Positions 43,285 to 52,184 of a DNA stretch of 64,000 nucleotides are shown piece after piece; position 1 is the first letter of the stretch, and every line of letters begins with the position of its first letter. The position numbers and the translations under genes were made by a program. This stretch comes from Rhodocyclales bacterium (GTDB taxonomy: Bacteria; Pseudomonadota; Gammaproteobacteria; Burkholderiales; Rhodocyclaceae), in assembly GCA_016183655.1 (NCBI GenBank), contig JACPEH010000008.1:186001-250000 (forward strand), given 5' to 3'. The notes beneath the pieces are model-generated. The model was not told the origin of the DNA and did no database searches. It saw only the letters and a list, made by a program, of their open reading frames with translations.

Positions 43285-44997
43285 TCAGGCAGCCTTCACC
43301 TTGACGATCTCGGTGTGCTCCTCGTCGATCACGTGGATCGCGCAGGCGATGCACGGGTCGAACGAATGCACGGTGCGCAGCACCTCCAGCGGCTTCTCCG
43401 GGTCGGCGATCGGGTTGCCGACGAGGCAGGCCTCATAGGCGCCGGGCGCGTCCTTCTCGTTCCTCGGCGCGGCGTTCCAGGTCGAGGGAACGACGCACTG
43501 GTAGTTCTTGATCTTGCCGTCCTGGATGACGACCCAGTGCGAGAGCACACCGCGCGGGGCTTCGTGGAAGCCGACACCCATCTGTTCGCCCTTGGGGAAG
43601 ACCGGCTTGTTGAAGGTCTTCAGGTCGCCCTTGCCCATGTTGGCGAGCAGCAGGTCCCACTGCTTGAGCAGTTCGTCCTGGATCACCGCGCAGCGCACGG
43701 CGCGGGCGGCGTGGCGGCCGATCGTCGAGTGCAGCGCGTCGATGCCGACCTTGGTCTTGGCGATGTTGGAGACCAGGTCGAGCGCCGCCGTCGCGTATTT
43801 CTTGGTCGGCTCGTGGCCGGCGGCGAACATCGTCAGCACGTTGGCCAGCGGGCCGACCTGCATCGGCTTGCCGTAGAAGCTCGGCGACTTCAGCCAGGAA
43901 TACTTGCCGTCGTCCTGGAAGTCGGTGTACTTCGGCGTCGTCTCGCCCTTGTACGGATGCAGCGACTTGTCGTTGCCGGCCGAATAGTCGTACCACGAGT
44001 GCTTGACCGCCTCGGAGACGCCGTCGGCGAAGTACTTGTCGTCGAAGGTCTTGATCGCCTTGAAGGTCGACACGTCGCCGTTGGCGATGTGGCCGCCGGG
44101 CATCGAGAACTGCGTGCCCTTGCCGTCGAGCGGCACGTCCGGCACCGACAGGTAGTCGACGATGCCGCGGCCGTGCGCCGTCCAGTCGGCGTAGAAGGCG
44201 CCGATGGCGGCGACGTCGATCAGGTAGACGTTCTTGACGAAGTCGTCGAGCTTGTCGATCCATTCCTTGACCGCGAGCAGGCGCTCGACCGTCAGCACCG
44301 ACTGCGAGTCGAGCGCCAGCGGGTTGGCAACGCCGCCGACGGCGACGTTCTGGATGTGCGGCGACTTCGAGCCGAGCACGGTGACGATCTTGTTGGCGTA
44401 GCGCTGCACTTCCAGCGCCTGCAGGTAATGCACGACGGCGAGCAGGTTCACTTCCGGCGGCAGCTTCATCGCCGGGTGGCCCCAGTAGCCGTTGGTGAAG
44501 ATGCCGAGCTGGCCGGTGGCGACGAAGCCCTTGATCTTGTCCTGCACCTTCTTGAATTCCTGCACGCTGTTGCCGCTCCAGCTGGAGAGGCTCTGCGCCA
44601 GGCTGGCGGCCTTGGCCGGGTCGGCCTTGGTGGCGCTGACCACGTCCACCCAGTCGAGCGCCGACAGGTGGTAGAAATGCACGATGTGGTCGTGGATCGC
44701 GTGCGCCAGCATGATCAGGTTGCGGATGTACTGGGCGTTGACCGGGATCTCCATCTTCAGCGCGTTCTCGACCGCGCGCACCGAGGCGATCGCATGCACC
44801 GTCGTGCACACGCCGCAGATGCGCTGGGTGATCGCCCAGGCATCGCGCGGATCGCGGCCGATCAGGATGTTCTCGACGCCGCGCCACATCTGGCCGGACG
44901 ACCAGGCCTTCTTGACCTTGCCGCCATCGACCTCGACGTCGACGCGCAGGTGCCCTTCGATGCGGGTGACCGGATCAATCGTGACTCGCTTGGACAT
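43285..44997 (-). CDS. hybC: [NiFe]-hydrogenase large subunit (group 1, Hyb type)
   Basis: 570 residues. Nickel ligands are Cys61 and Cys64 (QRICGVCTTVHAIASVRA, motif L1) and Cys549 and Cys552 (SFDPCIACAIH, motif L2). The C-terminal extension VIDEEHTEIVKVKAA, 15 residues, is cut after His555 by HybD. It catalyses H2 oxidation at the periplasmic face as a complex with HybO, transported by the Tat signal of the small subunit. The order hybO-A-B-C-D matches E. coli hydrogenase 2. Confidence 0.97.
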   Translation of the reverse strand: MSKRVTIDPVTRIEGHLRVDVEVDGGKVKKAWSSGQMWRGVENILIGRDPRDAWAITQRICGVCTTVHAIASVRAVENALKMEIPVNAQYIRNLIMLAHAIHDHIVHFYHLSALDWVDVVSATKADPAKAASLAQSLSSWSGNSVQEFKKVQDKIKGFVATGQLGIFTNGYWGHPAMKLPPEVNLLAVVHYLQALEVQRYANKIVTVLGSKSPHIQNVAVGGVANPLALDSQSVLTVERLLAVKEWIDKLDDFVKNVYLIDVAAIGAFYADWTAHGRGIVDYLSVPDVPLDGKGTQFSMPGGHIANGDVSTFKAIKTFDDKYFADGVSEAVKHSWYDYSAGNDKSLHPYKGETTPKYTDFQDDGKYSWLKSPSFYGKPMQVGPLANVLTMFAAGHEPTKKYATAALDLVSNIAKTKVGIDALHSTIGRHAARAVRCAVIQDELLKQWDLLLANMGKGDLKTFNKPVFPKGEQMGVGFHEAPRGVLSHWVVIQDGKIKNYQCVVPSTWNAAPRNEKDAPGAYEACLVGNPIADPEKPLEVLRTVHSFDPCIACAIHVIDEEHTEIVKVKAA

Positions 44998-45018
44998 TGT
45001 TATAACCTCCGAAAAACC

Positions 45019-46197
45019 TTAGTGGGCCGCCTGCACTGCTTCGCGCGGCAGGACCGGGAAGCGGCGGGTGATGATGATGTAGCCGAGGACCTCGATCGCG
45101 AACATGCCGACGGTGACCATCAGCTCCGGCACCGACGGGAAGTAGTTCCAGCCGGGGTCGACGCCGGTGCCGGTGTCGTAGCCGATGAGGAAGGCGTTGA
45201 AGCGCAGCATGACGCCGGCGAACATGATGGCGACGCCGGCGAGGAAGAGCTTGGCCGGATTGCGCCGCGCCGACGGGCTGCCGATGATCGCGAACGGCGC
45301 CAGGAAGGCGAGCGTCTCGATCCAGAAGGCGAGCGCCGCGACCTTGGGCTGGAAGGCCAGCGGCAGCGCGCCGCGCACCAGCAGGTCGCCGAAGCGGACG
45401 ACGATGAAGACGGCGAGGATGCCGAGCATGATCTTCGCCAGCGGCTCCAGCAGGTGCATCTCGATCCGGCGCCGGTAGGCCGAGGCGGCGACGCACGACT
45501 CGAAGAGCACGACGCCGTAGCCGAGGATGATCGCCGTCAGCAGGAAGTGCAGCGGGATCAGCTTGGTCTGCCACAGCGGATTCACCTGCACCCCCATGAC
45601 CACGATCATCGTGCCCAGCGACGACTGGTGCATCATCGGCAGCACGGTGCCGAGCGCGACCAGGAAGAAGAGCACCTTGTTCAGCTTCCTCTTGGCGTCC
45701 TTCATCCCCCACTTCTCGAAGAAGGCCGGCGAGAACTCCAGCCACATGACGACGATGTAGGCCGAGATGCACACCGCCACCTCGAACATCACCGAGTTCG
45801 GGTTGGCGTAGCCGGGCGTGAAGATGTGCCAGAAATTCCACCAGCGGCCGAGGTCGAAGATGACGCCGATACCGGCCAGCGTGTAGCCGAACAGGCTGGC
45901 CAGCAGCGCCGGCCGCACCAGCGGGTGGTACTCGCCCTTGTTGAAGATGTACACCAGCATCGCCACCGAGAAGCCGCCGCAGGCGAAGGCCGAACCGATG
46001 ACGACGTCGACGACGATCCAGATGCCCCACGGATAGCCGTCGTTGAGGTTGGTGACGGCGCCCAGCCCGAAGACGAAGCGGACGGCGAGGATGGCGATCA
46101 TGATCGCGATCAGCACCCCGCAGACCAGCGTCGCGCCGTTGAACAGGTTGCCGCCGACCGGGGCCGGCGCCTCATGCGGATGATGATTCCCGGCCAT
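45019..46197 (-). CDS. hybB: HybB, NrfD-type membrane subunit of hydrogenase
   Basis: 392 residues with about ten membrane spans (LVCGVLIAIMIAILAVRFVF, WIVVDVVIGSAFACGGFSVA, LFGYTLAGIGVIFDLGRWW). It is a NrfD/PsrC-like quinone-reactive protein without haem, which passes electrons from HybA to the quinone pool and may conserve energy. Start MAGNHHPHEAPAP was chosen because it lies 1 bp after the hybA stop. Confidence 0.95.
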   Translation of the reverse strand: MAGNHHPHEAPAPVGGNLFNGATLVCGVLIAIMIAILAVRFVFGLGAVTNLNDGYPWGIWIVVDVVIGSAFACGGFSVAMLVYIFNKGEYHPLVRPALLASLFGYTLAGIGVIFDLGRWWNFWHIFTPGYANPNSVMFEVAVCISAYIVVMWLEFSPAFFEKWGMKDAKRKLNKVLFFLVALGTVLPMMHQSSLGTMIVVMGVQVNPLWQTKLIPLHFLLTAIILGYGVVLFESCVAASAYRRRIEMHLLEPLAKIMLGILAVFIVVRFGDLLVRGALPLAFQPKVAALAFWIETLAFLAPFAIIGSPSARRNPAKLFLAGVAIMFAGVMLRFNAFLIGYDTGTGVDPGWNYFPSVPELMVTVGMFAIEVLGYIIITRRFPVLPREAVQAAH

Positions 46198-46198
46198 C

Positions 46199-47191
46199 TC
46201 AGTTCTCCCCTTTCGGTTCGTCGCCGTCGTGCTCGTCCGGCTTGACGTTGCGCCTGGCGACGAAGGTCATCGCGCCGAGCACCGCCAGCGGCATCGCCAG
46301 CCCGCCGTAGAGCATGTGCTGGATCGACTCGGAATGCGCCGCCGCCGCTTCCGGCGGCAGGTTCGGCATGCCGACCTTCTCGAACGGCACGCCCGAGAGC
46401 TTCAGCACCTGGGTGCCGCCGTACTCGCTCTCGCCATAGACGCGCTGCTGGTAGTTGCCGACGACGTTCTCGTAGCTCTGGTCCGGCCCGCCCAGCTTGC
46501 CGCGCGGGAAGGTGGCGAAGGTGCCGGGCTTCAGCGCCAGCCGGCGCTTGGCTTCGGCAAGCAGGTCGCTGGTCTTGCCGTAGAGCGTGGCGCCGGTCGG
46601 GCAGACCTCGGCGCAGGCCGAGTAGTGGCCGTCCTTGGTGCGATGGCGGCACAGCTCGCACTTGGCGATCTTGCCGGTCGGCGAGTCGTACTGGTACTTC
46701 GGGATACCGAACGGGCAGGCGGCGACGCAGTAGCGGCAGCCGATGCAGGCATCGGCGTTGTACTCGACGATGCCGTTCTCCGGGTTCTTGACCATCGCCG
46801 ACACCGGGCAGGCGGAAACGCACGAGGGATCGGCACAGTGCATGCACGAGGTCTTCATGAAGGCGTAGCCGTTTTCCTCGGCGTCCTTCGTTTCCATCGT
46901 GCCGCTGCGGTACATCTTGATCAGGTTGAAGGTCTTGCCGCTGGTATCGAGCGGCGTGTCCCACAACTGGTCAAGCGTGGAGAACTCGGCCGGGTTTTCG
47001 TTGACCTGCTTGCAGGCGGCGACGCAGGCCTTGCAGCCGACGCACAGTGTCGCGTCGTAGAGCAGGCCGAGCGCCTCGGGCGGGCGTTGCTTCGTCTCGC
47101 GCGCTTCGGCGGCCATCGGGACGGCGCTCGCCGCCACGGCCGCACCGCCTGCGGCGACGACGCCTTTCAGGAAGTTGCGACGGTTGCTCAT
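46199..47191 (-). CDS. hybA: HybA, 4Fe-4S ferredoxin-type hydrogenase subunit
   Basis: 330 residues. Tat signal SNRRNFLKGVVAAGGAAVAA, then four 4Fe-4S motifs: CVGCKACVAAC, CMHCADPSCVSAC, CIGCRYCVAAC, and CELCRHRTKDGHYSACAEV. A C-terminal membrane anchor follows (HMLYGGLAMPLAVLGAMTFV). It transfers electrons from the small subunit to HybB. The signal is fully twin-arginine. Confidence 0.96.
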   Translation of the reverse strand: MSNRRNFLKGVVAAGGAAVAASAVPMAAEARETKQRPPEALGLLYDATLCVGCKACVAACKQVNENPAEFSTLDQLWDTPLDTSGKTFNLIKMYRSGTMETKDAEENGYAFMKTSCMHCADPSCVSACPVSAMVKNPENGIVEYNADACIGCRYCVAACPFGIPKYQYDSPTGKIAKCELCRHRTKDGHYSACAEVCPTGATLYGKTSDLLAEAKRRLALKPGTFATFPRGKLGGPDQSYENVVGNYQQRVYGESEYGGTQVLKLSGVPFEKVGMPNLPPEAAAAHSESIQHMLYGGLAMPLAVLGAMTFVARRNVKPDEHDGDEPKGEN

Positions 47192-47192
47192 G

Positions 47193-48368
47193 TCAGACCT
47201 GCGCTTTCTCGCCAGCCTTCTTGGCCTCTTCGGCCTGCTCGGCCTGGTGCGAGAGGCCGAGGTTCTTGGCGACCATCGCTCCCGCTCCGGCGGCGGCGCC
47301 GGCCACGGCGGCCAGCACGGCCGCCGAGCCGAGCGTCGCGCCCGTCCCCTTCTCCTCGATGATGCGCGGGTACTGCAGCGGCGGCTCGATGTTCTTCAGC
47401 TTGGCGACCATGTGGATCGGCTTCTGGAAGCCGACGCCCTGCTCGGTGCAGCCGATGCACGGATGGCCGCAGCCGACCGGCCAAGTGCCGCCGCCGGCGT
47501 CGCCGAAGAGCACGGTCGGGCAGTTGGCGTAGGTCTCCGGCCCCTTGCAGCCGAGCTTGTACAGGCAGTAGCCCTTGCGGTGGCCATCGTCGCCGAACTC
47601 CATCGCGAAGCGGCCGGCGTCGAAGTGCGCGCGGCGCTCGCAGTTCTCATGCACCAGCCGCGAGTAGGCGAACTTCGGACGGCCGAGCGCGTCGATCTCC
47701 GGCAGCGCGCCGAAGGTCAGGAAATGGACGACGGTAGACAGGAAGTTGTACGGGTTGGGCGGGCAGCCGGGGATGGTCACCACCGGCTTGTCGGTGATGA
47801 TCTTGTTGGCGCCGACGGCGCCGGTAGGGTTGGGGTCGGTCGAGGGCATGCCGCCCCACGAGGAGCAGGAACCGATGGCGATGATCGCCGCCGCATCCTT
47901 GGCGCACTCCTTGAGCATCTCGATCGCGGTCTGGCCGCCGATCTTGCAGTAGATGCCGCCGTCCTTGGTCGGGATGGCACCTTCGACCACCAGCACGTAC
48001 TTGCCGGCGTTCGCCTTCATCGCGGTGCGGCGCGCCGCCTCGATCTGGTGGCCGGCGGCGGCGAACAGCGTCTCGTGGTAGTCGAGCGAGATGATGTCGA
48101 GGATCAGCTTCTCCAGCGTCGGGTGCTCGGCGCGCAGCATCGACTCGGTACAGCCGGTGCATTCCTGGAAATGCAGCCAGATCACCGACGGCCGCTTCTT
48201 CGTCGCCACCGCCTCGGCAACCGCGGCGTCGGCGCCCTGCGGCAGCCCGAGCGTGGTCGCCAGTGCGGCGCAGAACTGCAGGAACTCGCGCCGCGACATC
48301 TGCAGGCGCTCGGCCGCCGCGGCGATCTTGTCGTTCAGTTCCAGCGACAACAGACTGGTATTAGCCAT
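47193..48368 (-). CDS. hybO: [NiFe]-hydrogenase small subunit HybO
   Basis: 391 residues. Long Tat signal with SRREFLQFCAALATTLGLP. Iron-sulfur cluster ligands lie in VIWLHFQECTGCTESML, GSCSSWGGMP, TIPGCPPNPYNF and the distal region (LGCKGPETYANCPTVLF, CGHPCIGCTEQGVGFQKP). A C-terminal membrane anchor is GSAAVLAAVAGAAAGAGAMV. First gene of the operon; start is ATG 48368. H2 oxidation electrons pass through it from the active site to HybA. Confidence 0.96.
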   Translation of the reverse strand: MANTSLLSLELNDKIAAAAERLQMSRREFLQFCAALATTLGLPQGADAAVAEAVATKKRPSVIWLHFQECTGCTESMLRAEHPTLEKLILDIISLDYHETLFAAAGHQIEAARRTAMKANAGKYVLVVEGAIPTKDGGIYCKIGGQTAIEMLKECAKDAAAIIAIGSCSSWGGMPSTDPNPTGAVGANKIITDKPVVTIPGCPPNPYNFLSTVVHFLTFGALPEIDALGRPKFAYSRLVHENCERRAHFDAGRFAMEFGDDGHRKGYCLYKLGCKGPETYANCPTVLFGDAGGGTWPVGCGHPCIGCTEQGVGFQKPIHMVAKLKNIEPPLQYPRIIEEKGTGATLGSAAVLAAVAGAAAGAGAMVAKNLGLSHQAEQAEEAKKAGEKAQV

Positions 48369-48454
48369 AACCTCACCCTTCTTCTGAAAACACCCGGCCG
48401 TAGCCGGGAGATCACTTTGTCACGCCCGCGGCGTCCCCTGTCGGCACGGCTGAT

Positions 48455-48469
48455 ACAAGAACCATGCCA
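48455..48469 (-). promoter_or_regulatory. Weak sigma-54-like element upstream of hybO
   Basis: Minus strand TGGCATGGTTCTTGT lies about 90 bp before the hybO start. Spacing is right, but the -12 element is GT where GC is nearly invariant, so it is a low-grade candidate. The rest of the 8-bp T/A runs (TTTAAATATTATTCC) could hold a sigma-70 promoter. Confidence 0.3.
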
Positions 48470-48602
48470 AACAGGAATAATATTTAAAAACAGTGATCTA
48501 TTTGCAGAAGAGCGCTACCGGACGGATCTGGCGCTTACAACGGGCCACCAAAGTGGAAAGCAGGTTTCCAGGCGGGAAAAGGCAGGAACGAAACGGAGAA
48601 TG

Positions 48603-48630
48603 AAAAACGGCGCAGACGGGCGTCTGCGCC
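48603..48630 (-). terminator. Terminator after the 106-aa gene
   Basis: GGCGCAGACG (48609-48618), GG loop, CGTCTGCGCC (48621-48630). On the minus strand it is followed by GTTTTTCATTC. Confidence 0.8.
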
Positions 48631-48652
48631 GCGGGTGATTCCGGTTTGCTGA

Positions 48653-48973
48653 TCAGTAGCTGATGCTGAAATTGACGACGTCGACACGGATCGTGTCGCG
48701 CCCGAGCGCCAGCGCCGCCTGGCGGGCGAAGTCGTGCGCCCAGTCCTTGCCGGCGGCGAAGCGTGCCTCGCCGCCGCCACGGGCAACACCGAGGATCTTG
48801 TCGATGATCAGCACCTTGCCGACGGGATTGCTCGGCTCGCATTCGAGATCCGCGAATTCCTTGTCGAACCAGCGACGCGCTTCTTCGGCGCTGCGCCCCG
48901 CAAGATCGGCGTCCGACATCTTGAATTCGTATTCCTTGTCCTTGCCAAAGACAACAATCACTTGATAAAGCAT
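48653..48973 (-). CDS. Conserved hypothetical protein, 106 aa
   Basis: Begins MLYQVIVVFGKDKEYEFKMS and ends DTIRVDVVNFSISY. The alternating pattern of short strands with one helix (SAEEARRWFDKEFADL) suggests a small alpha/beta cytoplasmic protein. I recognise no named family. It is monocistronic with its own terminator. Confidence 0.65.
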   Translation of the reverse strand: MLYQVIVVFGKDKEYEFKMSDADLAGRSAEEARRWFDKEFADLECEPSNPVGKVLIIDKILGVARGGGEARFAAGKDWAHDFARQAALALGRDTIRVDVVNFSISY

Positions 48974-49197
48974 CTGCCTCCTCCAGCTGTTATGACTTGC
49001 GACCGGCCCATTCTAGCCGTTTTTCCGATGGGCAGCCGACTCGATCGCAACGCGCGCGAAACCTCCCGAACCGGCACCTGCATGCATCATACCCCGCCCG
49101 CCGCCGCTGCGGATACGCGGCATGCCCGCGTTGTCTTTCATGACGGGGACGACTACCATTGCCTGCATTCCGATCACAGGAAAAACGCCCCGCTCCC

Positions 49198-49410
49198 ATG
49201 AACCACAGCGACGAAGAAATCGCCGAAATCCGCGCCCAGCTCAACGAGCTGCAGATCGAGCACCGCGACCTCGACCTGGTGATCGACCACCTGACGCTCA
49301 ACCCCCCCCCGGACCAGTTGCTGATCCGCCGCCTGAAGAAGCGCAAGCTGCAGTTGAAGGACCGGATCACCCTCCTTGAGCGCATGCTCATCCCCGACAT
49401 TCCCGCATGA
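49198..49410 (+). CDS. YdcH/DUF465 family small coiled-coil protein
   Basis: 70 residues: SDEEIAEIRAQLNELQIEHR, DLDLVIDHLTLNPP, then LLIRRLKKRKLQLKDRITLL. The helix-turn-helix hairpin with this central D-xx-I motif and the KKRKLQLKD stretch are those of DUF465. Function unknown. The stop overlaps the next start (ATGA). Confidence 0.85.
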   Translation: MNHSDEEIAEIRAQLNELQIEHRDLDLVIDHLTLNPPPDQLLIRRLKKRKLQLKDRITLLERMLIPDIPA

Positions 49411-50201
49411 CAATGAACCTGACCATCAACGGCATGGCGTGCCATATCGCCACGGCCGGCCCGGCGCCTGCGCCCGCGGTGCCGAAACTGCTGCTCGTCC
49501 ATGGCGCGGCCAACGACCACGCCGCCTGGCACGACGTGCTGCCGGCGCTGGCGCAGCGCGGCATCTCGGCCTTCGCCCCCGACCTGCCCGGACACGGGCG
49601 CTCGGCCGGCGCGCCGCTCGACTCGGTCGAAGCGCTCGCCGACTGGCTGCTGGCGCTGATCGGCAAGCTCGAACTGGACGGCGCGACCGTCGCCGGCCAT
49701 TCGATGGGTTCGCTCGTCGCGCTGGAAGCGGCGGCGCGCGGCGGCCGGCGCATCGGCAAGCTGGCCCTGCTCGGCACGGCGATTCCGATGCCGGTCTCGG
49801 CGGCGCTGCTCGACGCCGCGCGGACGACGCCCGACGCCGCCTGCCGCATGGTGACGCTGTGGTCGCACACCCCCGCCTTCTTCCTCGGCGGCGGAGGCGG
49901 ACACGGCGTCTGGGGGCCGGGCAAGACATTGGCGGTGATGCGTCGCAACAGCCGCACGCTGGCGACCGACCTGGCCAACTGCAACGACTACGGGAATGGC
50001 ATGGTGGCCGCTGCCGCGGTGGACTGCCCGACGCTGCTGCTGCTCGGCCGGCGCGACCGGATGACGCCGCTGCGCACGGTGCAACCGCTGCAGGAAGCGC
50101 TGCGCCACGCGACGCGGCGCGAACTGGCCGACTGCGGTCATGCGATGATGGTGGAACAGCCGGCGGCGGTCGCCGCGGCATTGGCGGATTTCGCGGCCTG
50201 A
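49407..50201 (+). CDS. Alpha/beta hydrolase
   Basis: 264 residues. Nucleophile elbow GHSMGSLVALEAA (Ser), oxyanion motif LLVHGAANDHAAW, acid in GRRDRMTP, and the terminal His in ADCGHAMMVEQPAAV. This matches the esterase/C-C hydrolase branch. It may cleave an ester or ring-fission product; the substrate is unknown. Coupled to the YdcH-like gene by a 4-bp overlap and convergent with pit. Confidence 0.88.
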   Translation: MTMNLTINGMACHIATAGPAPAPAVPKLLLVHGAANDHAAWHDVLPALAQRGISAFAPDLPGHGRSAGAPLDSVEALADWLLALIGKLELDGATVAGHSMGSLVALEAAARGGRRIGKLALLGTAIPMPVSAALLDAARTTPDAACRMVTLWSHTPAFFLGGGGGHGVWGPGKTLAVMRRNSRTLATDLANCNDYGNGMVAAAAVDCPTLLLLGRRDRMTPLRTVQPLQEALRHATRRELADCGHAMMVEQPAAVAAALADFAA

Positions 50202-50234
50202 GCGGTGCGCCCGCGGCCGCGACGAATCAGACGA

Positions 50235-51242
50235 TCAGAGGATCAGCGTCCCCAGCCACCAGAACAGCGCGGCGATCAGCGCGCTGGCGGGAATGGTGAG
50301 AACCCAGGCCCAGACGATGCCACCGGCGATCCCCCAGCGCACCGCCGACAGCTTGTGCGAGGAACCGACGCCGACGATGGCGCCGGTAATGGTATGCGTC
50401 GTCGACACCGGGATGCCGAGGCCGGTCGCCAGGAACAGCGTGATCGCGCCGCCGGTTTCGGCACAGAAACCGCCGACCGGCTTCAGCTTGGTGATCTTCT
50501 GCCCCATCGTCTTGACGATGCGCCAGCCGCCGAACAGCGTGCCGAGACCGATGGCGACGTAGCAGGACGCAATCACCCAGGTCGGAATCGGTTCCTGGGA
50601 AGTGCTCAGGCCGGCCGCGATCAGCAGCATCCAGATGATGCCCATCGTCTTCTGCGCATCGTTGCCGCCGTGGCCCAGGCTGTAGAGCGCGGCCGACACC
50701 AGCTGCAGGCGACGGAACCACTTGTCGACGCGACGCGGCGTCGTCCGCCGCAGAATCCACGACACGAGCACCATCAGCAGTCCGCCGAGCAGCATGCCGA
50801 GCAGCGGCGACACGAAAATGAAGACGATCGTCTTGGTCACGCCGGAGGCGATCAGCGCCGAAGGCCCGGCCTTGGCCATCGCCGCGCCGACCAGCCCGCC
50901 CATCAGCGCATGCGACGAGGACGAAGGGATGCCGTAGTACCAGGTGATCAGGTTCCAGGCTATGGCGCCGACCAGCGCCCCGAAGACGACGATATGGTCG
51001 ATGATCACCGGTTCCACCGTCCCCTTGCCGACGGTGGTCGCCACCTTCAGCTGGAAGACGACGACGGCGATGACGTTGAACAGCGCGGCAAAGGCGACCG
51101 CATGCTGGGGTTTCAGGACACCGGTCGAGACCACGGTCGCGATCGAATTCGCGGCATCGTGGAAACCGTTCATGAAATCGAACGCCAGTGCCAGCAGGAC
51201 GAGAAAGATGACTACGCCCAGACTGATTTGCAGGGATTCCAT
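50235..51242 (-). CDS. pit: Inorganic phosphate transporter, Pit family
   Basis: 335 residues with about ten membrane spans. The duplicated PiT signatures are FDFMNGFHDAANSIATVVST near the N-terminus and SLGHGGNDAQKTMGIIWML in the second half. It imports phosphate, or metal phosphate, by proton symport. It is downstream of the DUF47 gene, the usual pairing for phosphate uptake control. Confidence 0.95.
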   Translation of the reverse strand: MESLQISLGVVIFLVLLALAFDFMNGFHDAANSIATVVSTGVLKPQHAVAFAALFNVIAVVVFQLKVATTVGKGTVEPVIIDHIVVFGALVGAIAWNLITWYYGIPSSSSHALMGGLVGAAMAKAGPSALIASGVTKTIVFIFVSPLLGMLLGGLLMVLVSWILRRTTPRRVDKWFRRLQLVSAALYSLGHGGNDAQKTMGIIWMLLIAAGLSTSQEPIPTWVIASCYVAIGLGTLFGGWRIVKTMGQKITKLKPVGGFCAETGGAITLFLATGLGIPVSTTHTITGAIVGVGSSHKLSAVRWGIAGGIVWAWVLTIPASALIAALFWWLGTLIL

Positions 51243-51263
51243 GCGCCTTCCGCGTCTTGAATG

Positions 51264-51902
51264 TCAGGAATTTTCGAGAACGATGCCTTCGATGACGTTG
51301 GCAACGTCTTCGCAGCGGTCGGTAATCGTTTCGAGCAGTTCGTAGATGGCCTTGAACTTGATCAGCTGGCGGACATCGGGTTCGTCGCGGAACAGCTTCG
51401 ACATCGCGCCGCGCATGACGCGATCGGCATCCGACTCGAACTGATCGATCTCGCGGCAGGTCGCCAGAATGGCCTGCGCGTTGTCCATCGAATGCAGCAG
51501 ATTGACGGCGGTCTTCACCCGCTCGCAGCAGGAAAGCGTGATCTCGGCCAGCGTGATCGCCTCCGGCGTCGCCCGCTGGATGTCATACAGCGCGACGGTC
51601 TGCGCCACATCCTGGGAGAGATCGAGGATGTCGTCCATGCGCGTGATCAGCTGGTGGATCTCGTCGCGATCGAGCGGCGTGATGAAGGTCTTGTGCAGCT
51701 GGGAAATCGTCTCGTGGGTGATCTTGTCGGCGCCGGTTTCGGCCTTGTCGATCGCCGCCGCGCAGGCCTCGACGCTGTCCTTGCCATTGTTCAGCGCGGT
51801 CATCATGGCGACCAGTTGCCTGCCGCCCTCGACGATCAGTTCCGCGTGCTCATTGAAAAGATCGAAAAATTTGCCCTCTTTGGGCATCAGGCGTCCGAAC
51901 AT
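51264..51902 (-). CDS. DUF47/PhoU-like partner of Pit
   Basis: 212 residues, all-helical: KFFDLFNEHAELIVEGGRQL, AIDKAETGADKITHETISQL, EIDQFESDADRVMRGAMSKL. The repeated E-xx-AD pattern binds metal clusters in PhoU relatives. It is thought to regulate the Pit transporter. Start MFGRLMPKEGK was chosen as the conserved N-terminus; longer frames cross the promoter region. It is 21 bp upstream of pit. Confidence 0.9.
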   Translation of the reverse strand: MFGRLMPKEGKFFDLFNEHAELIVEGGRQLVAMMTALNNGKDSVEACAAAIDKAETGADKITHETISQLHKTFITPLDRDEIHQLITRMDDILDLSQDVAQTVALYDIQRATPEAITLAEITLSCCERVKTAVNLLHSMDNAQAILATCREIDQFESDADRVMRGAMSKLFRDEPDVRQLIKFKAIYELLETITDRCEDVANVIEGIVLENS

Positions 51903-52010
51903 GTCAGTTCCGTGAAGGTTTTGCGACGGGCGCGAGTGTACCATCAGTTGATGCAATGCAGCGAAAGAAACCTTCGCATCGGGGACGCGTTGCGCGCAGA
52001 CCCGTAAACG

Positions 52011-52046
52011 ACAAAGCCCGCACGATCACGTAAGATTCATGCGGGC
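52011..52046 (-). terminator. Terminator of the tRNA-Ser transcript
   Basis: On the minus strand GCCCGCA, a 17-nt loop, TGCGGGC, then TTTGTC follow directly after the tRNA 3' end. Confidence 0.6.
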
Positions 52047-52055
52047 CGTCGAGAG

Positions 52056-52143
<88 letters not shown>

Positions 52144-52184
52144 GCGAAAGGCGCGCAGTATAGCAGCACAAACAAATCGACACA

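Noticed and set aside
43264-46245. 993-codon plus-strand frame opposite the hydrogenase genes
   Set aside because: It is the antisense of hybB/hybC; codon bias of a high-GC genome leaves long open antisense frames. Its composition (His/Arg/Gln rich) matches a shadow.
48455-48469. Strong sigma-54 promoter for hybO
   Set aside because: The -12 GC is changed to GT, so it is listed only as a weak site.
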